A stretch of DNA of 64,000 nt from Promethearchaeota archaeon (GCA_019057795.1 JAHLWS010000073.1:62001-126000); one strand, 5' to 3'. Positions 33,575 to 42,641 are shown, numbered from the stretch's first letter. Numbers and translations are program-made. The notes: a model not told the origin generated them from the letters alone.

Positions 33575-33979
33575 ATGGCCGAAATGTTACAAGACCTCTT
33601 AAACTCAATTTACCAAAGAATTGCCCAACTTGGTCAAGCAATTCAAGGATTGAAAACCTCTTTAGACGGGCTAAATCAAAATATTGAGCAAAAAATCTCT
33701 AATCTAAACGAAAAGTTAAAAGAATTTTCAGAGGAAATTGAAGTAACGAAGGGCAAACACATCGAAGTTCTGAAAGACATTGGAGAGAGTACAAAACTTG
33801 AATTGACGAAAATACAGGAAGGACTAGGATTAGTTGCTCTTGAAACGCTCGTGAAAAACTTAGAAGAATTCTCAAAATTGTCCGGGGAAGTACTTAACCA
33901 AGATACAGTTAATTTGCTTCTTTCTGAAGCAATTAGTTCGGTAAAATCCATGAGAGAAATATCTCAAAATGATGTATAG
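33575..33979 (+). CDS. Coiled-coil protein A of a three-gene cluster
   Basis: The 134-residue product is almost entirely helical, with heptad-like repeats across residues 10-75 (IAQLGQAIQGLKTSLDGLNQNIEQKISNL region). A second helical part (res. 80-130) contains LETLVKNLEEFSKL. There is no membrane segment, cysteine or catalytic motif. It has the same general plan as the next gene (MAE- start, N-terminal coiled coil, helical end). Probably a structural or adaptor protein. Confidence 0.6.
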   Translation: MAEMLQDLLNSIYQRIAQLGQAIQGLKTSLDGLNQNIEQKISNLNEKLKEFSEEIEVTKGKHIEVLKDIGESTKLELTKIQEGLGLVALETLVKNLEEFSKLSGEVLNQDTVNLLLSEAISSVKSMREISQNDV

Positions 33980-34019
33980 TATAAATAATGTAGTATAATC
34001 GTAATGAGTTGATAAAAAA

Positions 34020-34451
34020 ATGGCAGAAAGATTATTGGATGACATGATAACTAAAATAAATCAGATTACAACTTCACTAGATGGTACAATCGCTCAGATC
34101 ACTCAAATGAGTACCTCAATTCAGAATATGTCGCAAAAATTTTCTGAAGAAACAATTTCTGTTAACGAGAATATCCGACTTATAGTGGAAGTACTTAAAC
34201 AATTTCGCATGAAATCTAGTGAAAACATGCAAGAGATTTCAGATGATTTTAACGCTAAGATAAAAGAATTATACGAAAAAAAATCAATTGAATGTATCAC
34301 TGAAGAAGAAAAGAAAGCTATTGAAATAATAAGACAAGCTGCTAAAGCTGTTTCTAATAACCTCTATTACGCTCAATTATTAAATGTCATTCAATCTATA
34401 AGAGAAGAAACTAATAGGATTATTAGCTTTAAAGAACAGCAAAGCATCTAG
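34020..34451 (+). CDS. Coiled-coil protein B of a three-gene cluster
   Basis: This 143-residue protein resembles its upstream neighbour in layout: MAERLLDDMITKINQITTSL start, coiled coil to about residue 90, then a helical tail (CITEEEKKAIEIIRQAAKAV). It may be a diverged paralogue of protein A and may pair with it. The gap to protein A is 40 nt, and the TPR-like gene follows 56 nt later on the same strand, so one transcript is likely. Confidence 0.6.
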   Translation: MAERLLDDMITKINQITTSLDGTIAQITQMSTSIQNMSQKFSEETISVNENIRLIVEVLKQFRMKSSENMQEISDDFNAKIKELYEKKSIECITEEEKKAIEIIRQAAKAVSNNLYYAQLLNVIQSIREETNRIISFKEQQSI

Positions 34452-34507
34452 TTTTTTTATGATAAAACTTTATTTATATCATCAACAAAGAGAAAAAGGA
34501 GTTAAAT

Positions 34508-35407
34508 ATGCCAAAAGGAAGTTTTGTGATATTAATCCCTCTAGATGCCGATTACAGAGTATTAGGTTACTATAATAAATCTAAATCCGATTTTGAAATC
34601 ACTAACGATTTATTTCTAAGGCTTAATTTAGATCATTCTAAAGACGAGTACAACTTGTTGAAATTAAAAGAAAATCAAATATTTTCTTATATTTATAAAT
34701 TTAAAGGAAAATTAGCTCGAAAGGCTTCTGGGATTATTATTGGATTATTGTTAAATGAAAACGATAAACCTGAGAAATTCAGATCCGCTCTTAAGGAAGG
34801 AGCTGAAGCAATTGAAGTTTTAGGGTTTAACTTTTTAAAAATGAATTCAGAAGAATTTGAACCGCTCTTAAAAGATATTTATTTAGAACACCTCGAACCA
34901 TTAATCGACATCCTAAAACCAGATGCTTTAAAAGATAGTGTTATTACCATAACTAAATTTATGTTGAGCGGTGGGAAACAAGAAAGAAAAATTGCTCAAG
35001 AATTATTAAAAAAAATTGAAGATGGGAAACACGAAAAAATCTCGGAGTATTATGATACGGCTGATACCGCCTTGAAGGCTTTAGATTACGAAAAAGCTGC
35101 GAAATTCTTCAAAAAAGCTGCTGAAATTGCTGAAGAATTATATGTTATTGACATTGCTGAATCTTTAAAGGAGAAAGCTACTTTTTCGGGAGATGTTCCA
35201 GATGTATCAAAAGCAAGGGACAAACTTGTTCAAGAGGCAAGAAATTTTCTCAGGAACGAAAATTTTCATTCAGCGTATATTTCTTATAAAAAGGCTAGCG
35301 AACTTTCTAAGAAATTAGTTGATTTTAATAAGGAAGAAGAGTATCGTTTGAAGTCAAAAGCTCTTGAGGAATTTTATAAAGTTGATGAGGAATATAAAAA
35401 AAAATGA
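34508..35407 (+). CDS. N-terminal alpha/beta domain plus TPR-like helical protein
   Basis: Residues 1-115 look like a small alpha/beta domain (FVILIPLDADYRVLGYY, then KASGIIIGLLLNE), which may be longin- or roadblock-like; I am not certain. Residues 165-295 contain helical pairs with TPR-like spacing: YYDTADTALKALDYEKAAKFFKKAAEIAEEL, then EARNFLRNENFHSAYISYKKASELSKKL. The cluster of two coiled-coil genes and one TPR-type scaffold suggests a protein complex, possibly linked to membranes or the cytoskeleton. This is inference only. Confidence 0.6.
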   Translation: MPKGSFVILIPLDADYRVLGYYNKSKSDFEITNDLFLRLNLDHSKDEYNLLKLKENQIFSYIYKFKGKLARKASGIIIGLLLNENDKPEKFRSALKEGAEAIEVLGFNFLKMNSEEFEPLLKDIYLEHLEPLIDILKPDALKDSVITITKFMLSGGKQERKIAQELLKKIEDGKHEKISEYYDTADTALKALDYEKAAKFFKKAAEIAEELYVIDIAESLKEKATFSGDVPDVSKARDKLVQEARNFLRNENFHSAYISYKKASELSKKLVDFNKEEEYRLKSKALEEFYKVDEEYKKK

Positions 35408-35447
35408 TTTAATCGTTTTTCAATTTCTTCACTAAAGTTTCTATAAA

Positions 35448-36281
35448 ATGGCAAAATTGGAAAAAAAGATTATTGGATTAGTTACAGATTTTGGAGCGAA
35501 AGGGCACCATTATGTAGCTAGTATGAAAGGAGTAATCTTAAAAATTAATCCTAAAGTAAAAATTATTGATATTTCTCATAATATCGCTCCATTCTCAATT
35601 ATAGAAACCTCCTATATCGTTAAAACAACGCATAAATATTATCCTGAAGATACTGTTTTTATCGTTGTAGTCGATCCGGGAGTAGGTAGTTCCCGAGAGA
35701 TTGTAGCAATTAAAACTATTAATAATCAATTTTTTGTCGGGCCTGATAATGGTATATTTAGTAATGTATTTTCTCCAGACGATATTGTTGAATGTGTAAC
35801 TGTTGAAAATCAAAATTATTTTCTTAAACCAATTTCAAAGATATTTCACGGAAGAGACATAATGGCACCAGTCGGAGCGTACATTACTAAAAATGTCCCA
35901 TTGAATAATTTTGGTCCTTCTTTTAATCCTTCAAAATTTGTGAAATACCCTCTCAAGTACGAAATTTCTCCAAAAAATAAAAAAATAACTTGTGTTATTC
36001 AATATATAGACACTTTTGGTAATGGGAAAACTAATATACAAATTAAAAAAAATAAAATACCAGGAACTTCAGTAATTTTTGAGCAAGGTAAAGAGATTGC
36101 AATGCTCTATAAAAATCAAGAATATCATGGGACAGTTACATCCCATTTTGAAGCGGTGACACAAAAATCATTATTGTTCATTGAAGGCTCATCCGGGTAT
36201 CTTGAAATTTCAATCAATCAAGGTAACGCAGCTAAAGAAATAGGATTTAAAGTGGGAGACGAAATTTTATTTAGTTTTTAA
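35448..36281 (+). CDS. S-adenosyl-L-methionine hydrolase (adenosine-forming), DUF62 family
   Basis: The family uses water to split SAM into adenosine and methionine. Motifs are GLVTDFGAKGHHYVASMKG (res. 9-27), IIDISHNIAPFSI, FIVVVDPGVGSSREIVAI with the catalytic-type Asp, and FVGPDNGIFSNVF. The second domain includes DTFGNGKTNI. Length is 277 residues, normal for archaeal members. The stop codon is 14 nt before the Nudix-NMNAT ATG, suggesting cotranscription. Confidence 0.9.
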   Translation: MAKLEKKIIGLVTDFGAKGHHYVASMKGVILKINPKVKIIDISHNIAPFSIIETSYIVKTTHKYYPEDTVFIVVVDPGVGSSREIVAIKTINNQFFVGPDNGIFSNVFSPDDIVECVTVENQNYFLKPISKIFHGRDIMAPVGAYITKNVPLNNFGPSFNPSKFVKYPLKYEISPKNKKITCVIQYIDTFGNGKTNIQIKKNKIPGTSVIFEQGKEIAMLYKNQEYHGTVTSHFEAVTQKSLLFIEGSSGYLEISINQGNAAKEIGFKVGDEILFSF

Positions 36282-36295
36282 AAAAGGATTTGAAT

Positions 36296-37441
36296 ATGGA
36301 AAAAGAAATATTAGCTTGTATTGCGGATAAAAATATTAAATATTTGCACTCTGGACAAATCTCAAAATACATTTTTCCCGTGGAAAGGGAAGAGGCTCAC
36401 GAAAAGAAAATAAGTCATTTAATAACACGCCTTTTTATAGTTTCTATTACTCCTGACAAAAAAATACTCTATCTTGTTCAAAAACGTGGTAAAAATAAAA
36501 AAAGTTTTCCCGAATATTTTACAGACTCAGCCTCGGGGCATGTTGTGCATAAAAGAAATTTAACTCTGAGAGATATTGAAGAGGAAGCAAAGAGAGAGCT
36601 CAAAGAAGAGTTTGGTATACCTCCGATAGCGATTGACAAACTATTATTTTACGATTTAAATATAGAGGAAAATAAGAATACAACTGAAATTGCGTATGTA
36701 TTTTTAGGACTAGTTAAAAATAATGTGCAGCTAAAACCCAATCCAAACGAATTACAAATCAGCGAAAGTCGTTTCTACACTCAGTCTGAATTGACAAAAC
36801 TCTTACAGAATGAAAAAACAATTGATTATACAAAAACGATATGGAAAAAATTACTTAATACGGACTTAGTTGCAAAATTTAAGGCCAACAATAATAAAAC
36901 TAAATTTTCGGGTTCGAAAAGAAATATCGCGTTATTTGTTGGAAGGTTTCAACCATTACATCACGGTCATATTTATGTGCTCAATAAAATATTTAAAGGC
37001 TATAAAAAAATTAAAATAGGAATAGGAAGTTCTCAATTATCTAAAACTAAAACAGATCCCTTTACTAGTGAAGAAAGAGTAAGTTTCATAAATTCTGCCT
37101 TAAAAGTGAGAAATATTGACCCAGATAGATTCGAAATATTTGCAATTCCCGATATTTTTAACGCAAACAAATGGGTGAACCATGTTATTTCAATAGTAGG
37201 CGATTTTGATACGGTATATTCCAATAGTGATTGGGTTCGACAACTTTTTCAAAATAAGGGATTTATTATAGGAGAGAAATTAGAAATTTTTAAGAAAAAA
37301 TATAACGCGACAAATGTAAGAAAATTAATAAGCAAAGAAAATAGAAATTGGACGGTGTTAGTGCCTAAGGAAGTCGTAAATTTAATAAAAGGTTACGATG
37401 GTATCCAACGTATAAAATTATTATATGAAAAAGGAGATTGA
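36296..37441 (+). CDS. Nudix domain fused to NMN adenylyltransferase
   Basis: The C-terminal half (from about residue 200) is an archaeal NadM-type nucleotidyltransferase: LFVGRFQPLHHGHIYVL with the GRFQPLHxGH motif, GIGSSQLSKTKTDPFTSEER, and NATNVRKLI near the end. It makes NAD from NMN and ATP. The N-terminal half is a Nudix domain with the IPP-isomerase-like look TDSASGHVV and the core AKRELKEEFGI. The ATG at 36296 is preferred to the in-frame TTG at 36290. Known NadM-Nudix fusions that I recall have the opposite domain order. Confidence 0.85.
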   Translation: MEKEILACIADKNIKYLHSGQISKYIFPVEREEAHEKKISHLITRLFIVSITPDKKILYLVQKRGKNKKSFPEYFTDSASGHVVHKRNLTLRDIEEEAKRELKEEFGIPPIAIDKLLFYDLNIEENKNTTEIAYVFLGLVKNNVQLKPNPNELQISESRFYTQSELTKLLQNEKTIDYTKTIWKKLLNTDLVAKFKANNNKTKFSGSKRNIALFVGRFQPLHHGHIYVLNKIFKGYKKIKIGIGSSQLSKTKTDPFTSEERVSFINSALKVRNIDPDRFEIFAIPDIFNANKWVNHVISIVGDFDTVYSNSDWVRQLFQNKGFIIGEKLEIFKKKYNATNVRKLISKENRNWTVLVPKEVVNLIKGYDGIQRIKLLYEKGD

Positions 37442-38511
37442 TTTTGAATGGAAGCGATTTTTTAGAAATCGATGGTTCGTTTGGAGAAGGAGGCGGAGCA
37501 ATCCTACGTCTTAGCGCGGGATATTCGGTTCTATTTAACAAACCACTGAGAATAAAGAATATTCGTGCTAATCGTCCTAAACCCGGTTTAAGATTACAAC
37601 ACTTACTCGGTCTTAAAGCCCTTGCTAATCTAACCAATAGTAAATTAAGCAATTGCAATGTTGGAACTGAAGAAATTACTTTTATTCCTAATATTAAATC
37701 TTTAAAAAGTAAAATACATGTAAAAATCAATACAGCAGCAAGCATAGGGCTATTACTCCAACCAATTCAAATTGCGTGTTTAAGGTTAGTTCAACAGGAT
37801 AAAATTAATATTATACTCGAAGGAGGAGGTACTTTTGGTAAATGGGCACCTAGCTTAAATTACCTTACTAATGTTATCTATCAAATATTTAAAAGATCTG
37901 GATTGACAATTAATATAGAAATTAAAAAATTTGGATTTTATCCTAAGGGAGGAGCTCAGACTAATTGTACGATAATTCCTCCAAAAAACAACCTTAAACC
38001 TATTAATCTTACTAATTTAGGGGATGTTGATCTAATCAAAGGGGAAATTGTTCTGACAAATCAATTAAAACGTAATGGAAACAACATTGCGAATCGAATT
38101 AAGAAATCTATTAATATAGCAATAAAGAAAACTTTAGGGATCGAGACAGACATCAAAGATGTTTGGGTAAATTCATTGAGTCCTGGAGTTGGCCTTTGTT
38201 TGTGGGCTCATTCTAACACTGGAGCAATAGTATCAACAGGTACTATTTTAGGGGAAAAAAGACTTTCATCAGAAAAATTAGGTTATATTGCTGCTAAAGA
38301 AATGATTAAATATATTCAAAACGAAATTCCTGTTGACAATTACCTTAGCGATCAATTAATTCCATTAATGGCTTTTGTTAAAACCCCTTCAAGCATAAAA
38401 GTATTTGAAATTACGAGTCATACACGAACTAATTTAGAATTAATTAAACTATTTACAGATAAAAGCTATAAAATTTTAAAATTTGATAACCATTATTTAA
38501 TTGAATATTAA
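37438..38511 (+). CDS. rtcA: RNA 3'-terminal phosphate cyclase
   Basis: RtcA makes 2',3'-cyclic phosphate ends on RNA using ATP. The 357-residue product has DGSFGEGGGAILRLSAG (the EGGGQ.LR-type motif), NIRANRPKPGLRLQHLLGLKAL, a GGGTFGKWAPSLNYL segment, GFYPKGGAQ and the later HTRTNLELIKLF, where the histidine is the adenylated residue in known enzymes. The start is a TTG overlapping the previous stop codon by four bases (TTGA); a GGAG element precedes it. A link to RNA-end processing or tRNA splicing is possible. Confidence 0.9.
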   Translation: MILNGSDFLEIDGSFGEGGGAILRLSAGYSVLFNKPLRIKNIRANRPKPGLRLQHLLGLKALANLTNSKLSNCNVGTEEITFIPNIKSLKSKIHVKINTAASIGLLLQPIQIACLRLVQQDKINIILEGGGTFGKWAPSLNYLTNVIYQIFKRSGLTINIEIKKFGFYPKGGAQTNCTIIPPKNNLKPINLTNLGDVDLIKGEIVLTNQLKRNGNNIANRIKKSINIAIKKTLGIETDIKDVWVNSLSPGVGLCLWAHSNTGAIVSTGTILGEKRLSSEKLGYIAAKEMIKYIQNEIPVDNYLSDQLIPLMAFVKTPSSIKVFEITSHTRTNLELIKLFTDKSYKILKFDNHYLIEY

Positions 38512-38673
38512 TCAGATTTTTATTCTGTATTTGTACTTTTACGAAATTCTATAAATTAAGTTAATATTAACTTTTTAATACCTTTAAATTCAAAAAAAAT
38601 GCTCTCATTAAAGAAATTTTTAAATGATTACAATTATATGATAAATATAAAAATTAGAAAGTGCTAAATAACC

Positions 38674-39576
38674 ATGTCAACAAATGTATCTAATAGATGT
38701 CCTAGATGTGGCAACTATAATCGAACCGACTCGTTCGTTTGTGCTTTTTGTGGTAAACGACTTAGAAGTGAAAGAATAGAAAAATTTTCTATATTTAAGC
38801 GTATAGAAGAAGAATTCATTTCTCCTGCCCCTTGGTATATTATAATACTTTGGTTGTTTACTAAGCCAAATAGGGCTTTTTGGAACATAAACCATAAGAG
38901 GAAAGACGCTCCAGGATATAAAATTTTATTATTTAATTCGCTCATTTATGGACTCATGGGTTTAGCCTTTTTTTCACATATTTATATTCAAACGATAACG
39001 CCTTTTGGTAGGTTTATTATAGATTTAGCCGCTTTTATATCCTTTTTTGCGTTTGGATTTATGTTTTATTTTATTTTTGGTCTAATATTGATATGGCTTT
39101 TTACTAAAGGGGCAAATGCTGCCGTTGATTTTTCAGAAAGGTTAGAAGCGCGTTTTGGAGAAAAGAAAGAAGGAAAAGAAAAATACAGTCAAGCTGAGAT
39201 GAGTCCTTTCAGCATCTATAAAGGAGGAACTTTGCACCAACAGCAAGCGTCAAAATTTAAAATGATGTTGTGTGCGTTTGCACCCTATTTATTAATAAAT
39301 GGTATTGAGATTTTAATAATTTTAATTTTAATCCCAAATATTACTATTCCTGATCTCTTATCGTTTGATCTCAATCCTATGTTTGCATCCCCAACTTGGA
39401 CGGTGCTTCATCTTATTGACGCTTTAACGATTGCCGTGTGGGTTCCTATATTAATTACCCTTGCTATTAGAGAATTATCCAACTCATCCACGTTTCGCGT
39501 GCTTATCTCGTCATTAATAATTGGAATAATATTTGCGGTATTTTATTATTTCTTACGCCCTACATTTATAATTTAG
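38674..39576 (+). CDS. Zinc-ribbon Yip1-like membrane protein
   Basis: Residues 9-26 form a zinc ribbon (CPRCGNYNRTDSFVCAFC). The rest resembles the Yip1 family: a polar segment with LFTKPNRAFWNI, then about five hydrophobic segments between 85 and 298, including FFAFGFMFYFIFGLILIWLF and a KFKMMLCAFAPYLLINGIEI stretch. Yip1-family proteins in eukaryotes act in ER-Golgi trafficking with Rab GTPases. The zinc-ribbon fusion is common in archaeal membrane proteins. Function here is inferred only. Confidence 0.68.
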   Translation: MSTNVSNRCPRCGNYNRTDSFVCAFCGKRLRSERIEKFSIFKRIEEEFISPAPWYIIILWLFTKPNRAFWNINHKRKDAPGYKILLFNSLIYGLMGLAFFSHIYIQTITPFGRFIIDLAAFISFFAFGFMFYFIFGLILIWLFTKGANAAVDFSERLEARFGEKKEGKEKYSQAEMSPFSIYKGGTLHQQQASKFKMMLCAFAPYLLINGIEILIILILIPNITIPDLLSFDLNPMFASPTWTVLHLIDALTIAVWVPILITLAIRELSNSSTFRVLISSLIIGIIFAVFYYFLRPTFII

Positions 39577-39600
39577 CATTACATTACTAGCCTTAGAGAA

Positions 39601-40236
39601 ATGACAAATCGCAAAAAAAACTCTATTGACATTAAATCTGAGCTTGAATCTGAAATATTTGCAACAGTAAATACAATACTTAATTTAAATCAAAAATATC
39701 AAAAAGGTATTTTAAAAGAAATTTTTTTTCAAAGATCGATCAAGAGTGCTACGAACGATTTATTGGAGCTTAACTTATCGTTAAATAAGCATAATATAGT
39801 CCTTTCAAAACTATTGAATCACATGAGTTTTACTAATGATTATTATAAAGCTATTGACATTCTCAACAAAATATCTTCTCTTAACTTTTCTACTAGCCAA
39901 TTCTCGGAATCACTTAGTTCTTCTATTCTTGAAATCCCAGGGATTACTTCGGAAATTACAGCCTCTTTTATAACGCTAATGGACGCGCTAAAATTAGATG
40001 GTTTTGATAATAACGAGCTAATTTTTGTATTTTTTAAAGATTTGAAGAAAAATTTTGATAGATTTCCCGGTTTAGAATTAGACAAGATAAAATTGCAAAA
40101 AATCTTCGAAGAAATCTTACAAAACAAAGAAAAAATTGTTAATAATAAAAATTATAGAGATTCCATAGCAGACGATTTGTATGTAGTGTTTAAAGAATTC
40201 AAAAAAAAATATAATATTGGGAAGCTGCAAAAATAA
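39601..40236 (+). CDS. Hypothetical helical protein, 211 residues
   Basis: The protein is soluble and predominantly helical, with leucine-rich stretches (LLELNLSLNKHNIVLSKLL, then DILNKISSL) and a basic end (FKEFKKKYNIGKLQK). There are no cysteines or known motifs. The gene follows the Yip1-like gene by 24 nt on the same strand and may act with it. I do not recognise a family. Confidence 0.55.
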   Translation: MTNRKKNSIDIKSELESEIFATVNTILNLNQKYQKGILKEIFFQRSIKSATNDLLELNLSLNKHNIVLSKLLNHMSFTNDYYKAIDILNKISSLNFSTSQFSESLSSSILEIPGITSEITASFITLMDALKLDGFDNNELIFVFFKDLKKNFDRFPGLELDKIKLQKIFEEILQNKEKIVNNKNYRDSIADDLYVVFKEFKKKYNIGKLQK

Positions 40237-40320
40237 TAAAATTAATTAAGTTTACATGCTTTAACACCATATCAATAAAAACTTCAAATTGAATAAACTG
40301 AAAAACTAAAGGTAATCTTC

Positions 40321-40596
40321 TTGCCAAGGCCGGGTTTAAGATCAAAAGCTCAAAAACGAAAAAAGCTGAAAACTCCTGGAACTCAGAGCGTTTCTCATTA
40401 TTGGAGAAAAAAACCTAGTAAGGCTCAATGTGCCATTTGCAAAAAATCGCTTCAAGCTGTACCAAGATTAAGACCAGCGAAAATGAAAAAAACAAATAGG
40501 GTTTCCAGAAGAGCAAATCGACCTGAAAGCGGAAGATACTGTGCTAAATGTTTGCAAACCTTACTAAAAGAATCTGTGTGGCAAGCAGAAGTTTAA
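40321..40596 (+). CDS. rpl34e: Large ribosomal subunit protein eL34
   Basis: eL34 is an archaeal/eukaryal 50S protein with a zinc-binding CxxC pair on each side. Here CAICKKSL and CAKCLQTL provide them, and LPRPGLRSKAQKRKKLKTPG starts the protein. The start codon is a TTG; no ATG is available at that point. It heads the eL34-cmk-eL14 group common in archaea. Length is 91 residues. Confidence 0.92.
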   Translation: MPRPGLRSKAQKRKKLKTPGTQSVSHYWRKKPSKAQCAICKKSLQAVPRLRPAKMKKTNRVSRRANRPESGRYCAKCLQTLLKESVWQAEV

Positions 40597-40681
40597 TCCG
40601 ATCTTGGAATTTCAAAAATATTAAATAATTTCTGGTTTTAATTTCTTTTAATAGCTAAATTCAATTTTGAGAAATGTAAAA

Positions 40682-41218
40682 ATGATAATTACGATATCTG
40701 GGCTTCATGGGACAGGAAAGAGCGTAATTGCTAAACTAATGGCAGAACGCCTCGGGATACTCTACTACTCAACGGGACAAGCGTTTCGAGATCTTGCAAA
40801 AGAAAAGAACATGTCTTTAGAAGAATATACGAATTTTGTCGAAAATCATCCTGACATTGACAAAGATTTAGATAATAAAGTCGTTAACATGGCAAAAAAA
40901 GGTAATATTATTATTGATAGCCAATTAAGCGGACATATTCTCAAATCCATAGCAGATTTTAGAATACACTTAACTTGTCCATTAAAAATACGTGTTAAAA
41001 GAATGTCAGGGAGAGATCAAACATCTTTCGAAGAAAAATTAAAAGAAACAACATTAAGGGAAAAATCTGAATTGGAACGCTTCAAAAACCTCTATAACAT
41101 TGATTTAAGCGATAAAAACTTGATTAACGAATTTTTTGATTTAATTATTAACACAGAAAATTTATCTATTGAAGAAGTGTTAGCTAAAATCCTATCTGAG
41201 TTAAAAAATCTATTTTAA
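40682..41218 (+). CDS. cmk: Cytidylate kinase, archaeal type
   Basis: Cmk phosphorylates CMP and dCMP. The Walker A loop reads GLHGTGKS (res. 7-14 from the ATG at 40682). It is followed by YYSTGQAFRDLAKEKNMSLEEY, the NMP-binding region, and IDSQLSGHILK with the LID/Walker B region. Length is about 178 residues. The ATG at 40682 is preferred to the in-frame TTG at 40667. The eL34-cmk-eL14 order is an archaeal classic. Confidence 0.9.
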   Translation: MIITISGLHGTGKSVIAKLMAERLGILYYSTGQAFRDLAKEKNMSLEEYTNFVENHPDIDKDLDNKVVNMAKKGNIIIDSQLSGHILKSIADFRIHLTCPLKIRVKRMSGRDQTSFEEKLKETTLREKSELERFKNLYNIDLSDKNLINEFFDLIINTENLSIEEVLAKILSELKNLF

Positions 41219-41355
41219 ACTTTTTCTACGAAAAAAATCATAAAAAATTTATAATTGAAATTATTCCTTAATTTACGATAGATCGTTTATCTTTTCTGAA
41301 AATTAAAAAATTCAGTAATGATAAATTTATTGAAAATAATTTGGTGACAAATTAT

Positions 41356-41628
41356 ATGAGCGTATACGATATTGGAAGAATTTGCGTTAAAACTATGGGA
41401 AGGGAAGCCGGAAACTATTGCGTTGTCGTCGATATCATCGATAAAAATTATATTTTAGTTGATGGTTTGGGAATTCGCCGAAGAAGAGTAAATTATAAAC
41501 ATATAGAACCGACAACAGACACGATTGAAATCAAAAAAGGTGCTTCACATGAGAATGTCGAAACTGCTATTAAAAAAGCAAAATTAGAAAAAAAAATGAA
41601 AGAGACAGTTTCCATTCCTACAAAATAG
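41356..41628 (+). CDS. rpl14e: Large ribosomal subunit protein eL14
   Basis: eL14 is an archaeal/eukaryal 50S protein with an SH3-like barrel. The product begins SVYDIGRICVKTMGREAGNYCVVVDIID and continues YILVDGLGIRRRRVNYKHIEPT, both family hallmarks. The ATG at 41356 is preferred to the in-frame TTG at 41341. The next gene in many archaea is cbf5/truB; here it is a tRNA gene instead. Confidence 0.9.
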   Translation: MSVYDIGRICVKTMGREAGNYCVVVDIIDKNYILVDGLGIRRRRVNYKHIEPTTDTIEIKKGASHENVETAIKKAKLEKKMKETVSIPTK

Positions 41629-41690
41629 TTATTTAACTTCTAAAAAACCATAAAAATAGAAATATTGCTGAGCGTCGCCATTGTGCGTCG

Positions 41691-41709
41691 TTAGCGCTAA
41701 TTTTTTTTT
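41691..41709 (+). other. Palindrome plus T9 tract abutting tRNA-Ser
   Basis: TTAGCGCTAA is its own reverse complement and is followed by nine T residues ending one base before the tRNA 5' end. It may terminate the eL34-cmk-eL14 transcript, or be part of the tRNA promoter or leader. Confidence 0.45.
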
Positions 41710-41812
41710 GCAGACATTGCCTAGCCTGGTACGGCGCCGGCTTGGAGCGGAAAAACGGTCCCAGAAAGCCGGTGTGTGAAAGCATCCGAGGGTTCGAATC
41801 CCTCTGTCTGCG
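41710..41812 (+). tRNA. tRNA-Ser (anticodon GGA) with one intron
   Basis: The mature form has acceptor GCAGACA/TGTCTGC, a GCC/GGC D stem with TAGCCTGGTAC, and the anticodon arm CCGGC-TTGGAGA-GCCGG (anticodon GGA at 41744-41746). A class II variable arm of about 15 nt, T arm GAGGG-TTCGAAT-CCCTC, and discriminator G at 41812 complete it. CCA is not encoded. The long variable arm and G73 fit serine. Confidence 0.92.
41748..41766 (+). other. Predicted intron of tRNA-Ser (position 37/38, 19 nt)
   Basis: The exon TTGG pairs with intron CCAG, flanked by bulges AGC and AAA. Cuts after the second base of each bulge give the loop TTGGAGA. The inner stem is very short (GG/TC). Confidence 0.8.
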
Positions 41813-41869
41813 CTTTATTACTTATAGAAATAAGGAAAGTAATAGAATCAAAAAATCTCTTTTATTAAT

Positions 41870-42544
41870 TTAAACGTCAGGAAATTCCATAGCTTTAGCT
41901 TTCCCACCACCCATCATCTGCTCCATTCCTCCCGATGCTTGTGTCTGTAATTTAAAAATTCTTTGAAGAAGCGTGTTCACACCAAAACTACATAGAAAAT
42001 ACCAAGCAGTAAAATTTATCCAACCAGCTTCTAATCTAATAGTTCTGGCAACGCCGTACACAAGGGCAGTCCAGGGATATACCGTAGAACCCGTAGTACC
42101 CGCCATCATGTTGCCTATGAGCACTACATCGTTAGCATTCATTGGAGACAACGCAATGGGGTTATTCAAGAAAACTCCTCTTACTACTGTAAATATGATT
42201 ATCATTGGAACGAATGTTATGCAACTGGGCAACATGCGCCTTAAAGCCATTTTCTGCTGTGATTGTTTTACCATCGAATCCAATCTTTCCCACCTCTTTC
42301 TTAACTTGTTATATTTTTCTGGATCCGTTTCAGATAATTCAATGATTTTTGCTTTTTCTTCGTCATGAGCCTTTTTTATAACTTGTTTTCTATTAATTTC
42401 ATCAGTATCAATTAACCATTTAGTTAGTCCAGTACTAATTACTGCCGTTATAGAAGCCATTAATAATATAAAAATCATGGACCCAGGCGGGAAGCTAATC
42501 CAATCTAAAAAAGCATTTGATCCTTGTAATAATAAGAAAAGCAT
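41870..42544 (-). CDS. DUF106 membrane protein (YidC/EMC3/Get1-type insertase)
   Basis: This archaeal insertase belongs to the Oxa1 superfamily, whose eukaryotic relatives are EMC3, TMCO1 and Get1. The 224-residue protein has an N-terminal membrane segment (about 23-44), a cytosolic coiled coil (AHDEEKAKIIELSETDPEKYNKLRKRWERL region), then membrane segments near 108-125 and 178-196, and a Met/Gly-rich tail (GGMEQMMGGGKAK). It lies 97 nt downstream of secY on the same strand, the classical archaeal association. Confidence 0.88.
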   Translation of the reverse strand: MLFLLLQGSNAFLDWISFPPGSMIFILLMASITAVISTGLTKWLIDTDEINRKQVIKKAHDEEKAKIIELSETDPEKYNKLRKRWERLDSMVKQSQQKMALRRMLPSCITFVPMIIIFTVVRGVFLNNPIALSPMNANDVVLIGNMMAGTTGSTVYPWTALVYGVARTIRLEAGWINFTAWYFLCSFGVNTLLQRIFKLQTQASGGMEQMMGGGKAKAMEFPDV

Positions 42545-42641
42545 AGTTATATTGAAGTAATCTTAATAATTTTTTAAACTTTTCAGATTAAAATTTTATA
42601 ATAAAAAAATGTGTTACCATTTCTTTTGGAGAAGATTCTCA

